A program made the translations under genes and the position numbers. Below, in pieces: positions 7,658-8,734 of a stretch of 8,734 bases of DNA (position 1 is the stretch's first letter; the number at the start of each line of letters is the position of its first letter). The notes beneath the pieces are model-generated. The model searched no databases. It was not told where the DNA came from and saw nothing but the letters and a program-made list of their open reading frames with translations. The stretch lies in assembly GCA_002783525.1 (NCBI GenBank), contig PFGS01000219.1:1-8734 (forward strand). The letters are read 5' to 3'. Source of the stretch: Ignavibacteriales bacterium CG12_big_fil_rev_8_21_14_0_65_30_8 (GTDB lineage: Bacteria > Bacteroidota > Ignavibacteria > Ignavibacteriales > Ignavibacteriaceae).

Positions 7658-7860
7658 AATGTTACAACGATATGTACCTTCATTATGTTGAATTAAAGAT
7701 AGAAAGAGAAGATTATAACTTAGAATTAAAAAAGATTCCGGGATATGTATGCACTGAATGTAAAGAGACTTATATTGAAGAAGATGAAATGTCTAAAATT
7801 TTTGAAACAGTTGAAGGATTAGATAAAAATATTAATAACATAAAACAGAAGAAATTGTAA
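7645..7860 (+). CDS. YgiT/MqsA-type zinc-finger protein, candidate antitoxin without a DNA-binding domain
   Basis: This 71-residue protein has two CxxC pairs, C3/C6 and C36/C39, with about 30 residues between them containing a beta-rich segment (ELKIEREDYNLELKKIPGYVC). That is the layout of the N-terminal zinc domain of MqsA/YgiT antitoxins, which holds the toxin while a separate C-terminal helix-turn-helix binds DNA. Here the chain stops after a short charged helix (EEDEMSKIFETVEGLDKNI), so the HTH part is absent and autoregulation through this protein is unlikely unless a partner supplies it. The ATG lies inside the end of the DUF4258-like gene (13-base overlap) with a modest GAGAAG four bases upstream (7635-7640), so translation is probably coupled. 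Stand-alone YgiT-type zinc-finger genes of this size are common beside DUF4258 genes. The antitoxin role is inferred from this arrangement. Confidence 0.78.
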   Translation: MECLKCYNDMYLHYVELKIEREDYNLELKKIPGYVCTECKETYIEEDEMSKIFETVEGLDKNINNIKQKKL

Positions 7861-7891
7861 AGTTAAAATTTTCTTAGAGACTAAACCCTAA

Positions 7892-8689
7892 TCAAGCATA
7901 AACAACACTTGCAGCAAACTTCTGAACTTTAACCCTAGATAATATTTCATTTGCTAATGATAAATAAGCCTTTGCACCGGGTGATTTAGCATTAATTAAA
8001 ACACCGGGTTTTCCTAAAAATTCACTTTCGCAAAGAGTTATATTTCTTGGAATTGCAGATTCAAATAATAAATCACAATATTTTTCATTGATAGTATCTA
8101 ATGTCATTTTCCAAGCAATTGTATTTGGTTCAAACATAGTTAAAACAATTCCTTCAATATATAATTTGCTATTGTATCTTGATTTAACCCACTCAACATA
8201 TTCAACCATCTTTTCAATAGATGATAATGAGAATTTACCAGCCTTTATAGGAATAATAACAGAGTCAGATGAAATTAAAGAGATTGTAGTTAAACCTTGC
8301 AGGAAAGGAGGACAATCAATTATTATATAATCATATTCTTTCAATTGTTCTTGTGTTAAAATATGACTAAATAGATGGTGATTATTTGTGATCTTATGTA
8401 ATCTTACTTCGTCAGTTGATGATATTTTGGATGGTATTAAATCTAAATGTTTTAAATTTGTTTCGTATATAACTTCTGATATAGATCTTTTGAAACTTAA
8501 AACATCAAAAATATTTCCTGAAATATTTTCTTTTTCAAAGCCCAAACAAATTGTACTTGATCCAGTAGAATCAAAATCAATTAACAAGGTTTTCTTTTCA
8601 GATACTGCAAAGCTTGCAGCTAAATTAACGGCAGTTGTTGATTTGCCAACACCCCCCTTTGGAACAGCTACAGATATAACTTTAGCCAT
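7892..8689 (-). CDS. ParA/Soj-family partition-type ATPase
   Basis: ParA-type ATPases dimerise on ATP, bind DNA non-specifically and move or position DNA or other cargo, usually with a ParB-like partner. The 265-residue protein (counted from the ATG at 8689) has the deviant Walker A motif KGGVGKST (11-18), Walker A' IDFD (37-40), Walker B YIIIDCPP (121-128), and the Soj-like C-terminal stretch IPRNITLCESEFLGKP (213-228). The position after the A' aspartate is STGSS where Soj proteins usually have PQGNA, a departure worth noting. The ATG at 8689 is preferred over the upstream TTG at 8695 because GAGGA lies eight bases before the ATG but only two before the TTG. No parB follows: the gene ends 31 bases from the oppositely oriented zinc-finger gene. 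It could be a chromosomal orphan ParA, a cargo-positioning ParA, or part of a mobile element; the upstream side is not visible. Confidence 0.92.
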   Translation of the reverse strand: MAKVISVAVPKGGVGKSTTAVNLAASFAVSEKKTLLIDFDSTGSSTICLGFEKENISGNIFDVLSFKRSISEVIYETNLKHLDLIPSKISSTDEVRLHKITNNHHLFSHILTQEQLKEYDYIIIDCPPFLQGLTTISLISSDSVIIPIKAGKFSLSSIEKMVEYVEWVKSRYNSKLYIEGIVLTMFEPNTIAWKMTLDTINEKYCDLLFESAIPRNITLCESEFLGKPGVLINAKSPGAKAYLSLANEILSRVKVQKFAASVVYA

Positions 8690-8697
8690 AAGCAAAT

Positions 8698-8702
8698 TCC
8701 TC
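8698..8702 (-). promoter_or_regulatory. Shine-Dalgarno site deciding the parA-like start
   Basis: GAGGA on the minus strand lies eight bases before the ATG at 8689 and two before the in-frame TTG at 8695. The spacing decides for the ATG, giving the usual short MAKVISVAVPKGG start before the Walker A motif. Confidence 0.7.
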
Positions 8703-8734
8703 GGGTTTAATATTTATATTTCAGAGTAAGGATT

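Noticed and set aside
7645..7860. Calling the zinc-finger gene a full mqsA antitoxin or a frameshifted one.
   Set aside because: Its stop is followed within 31 bases by the end of another gene on the opposite strand, leaving no room for an HTH domain; short stand-alone YgiT-type proteins exist, so it appears complete.
7861..7891. Possible bidirectional terminator between the converging zinc-finger and parA-like genes.
   Set aside because: The 31 bases contain only a tiny AAAATTTT palindrome, with no GC-rich stem and loop, so no terminator can be supported.
8713..8718. TATAAA on the minus strand upstream of the parA-like gene as a -10 box.
   Set aside because: There is no clear -35 partner within the window, and such strings are expected by chance at this A/T content.
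8088..8729. Plus-strand open frames opposite the parA-like gene.
   Set aside because: They mirror a ParA gene with intact Walker motifs; the predicted products look like random translation.

Overview
The window is very AT-rich and tightly packed. Several traits suggest a member of the Bacteroidota/Chlorobiota side of the FCB group, perhaps an Ignavibacteria-like lineage: a large Sec-exported outer-membrane-type protein with a '...YAQ' signal-peptide end and a C-terminal Phe, a segment that resembles SprA-type proteins of that group, and a Lys/Asn/Ile-rich proteome. This placement is inferred from protein style. No rRNA or other marker gene is present to prove it.

Layout. Bases 1-7239 hold six genes, all on the minus strand. 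In transcription order they are: a 1159-residue predicted outer-membrane beta-barrel protein (3760-7239); a Nudix hydrolase (3282-3743); a PfkB-family sugar/nucleoside kinase (2315-3229); the methionine-salvage isomerase MtnA (1306-2325); the recombination mediator RecO (573-1313); and the N-terminal part of an HtrA/DegP-type serine protease that runs off the left edge (1-536). Gaps are 16, 52 and 36 bases, and pfkB/mtnA and mtnA/recO overlap, so this is probably one transcription unit with some translational coupling. An 88-base AT-rich divergent intergenic region (7240-7327) separates it from two overlapping plus-strand genes that look like a toxin-antitoxin-type pair: a DUF4258-like protein (7328-7657) and a short YgiT/MqsA-type zinc-finger protein (7645-7860). 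Converging on that pair is a ParA/Soj-type ATPase gene on the minus strand (7892-8689). The final 45 bases hold its ribosome-binding site.

Function. The core of the minus-strand cluster is housekeeping: DNA repair, methylthioribose-1-phosphate recycling, nucleotide or metabolite clean-up, and envelope protein quality control. The least-described parts are the large barrel protein, the unassigned kinase beside mtnA, and the DUF4258/zinc-finger pair next to a lone parA. I saw no tRNA, rRNA, CRISPR array, insertion sequence, long repeat or convincing intrinsic terminator.
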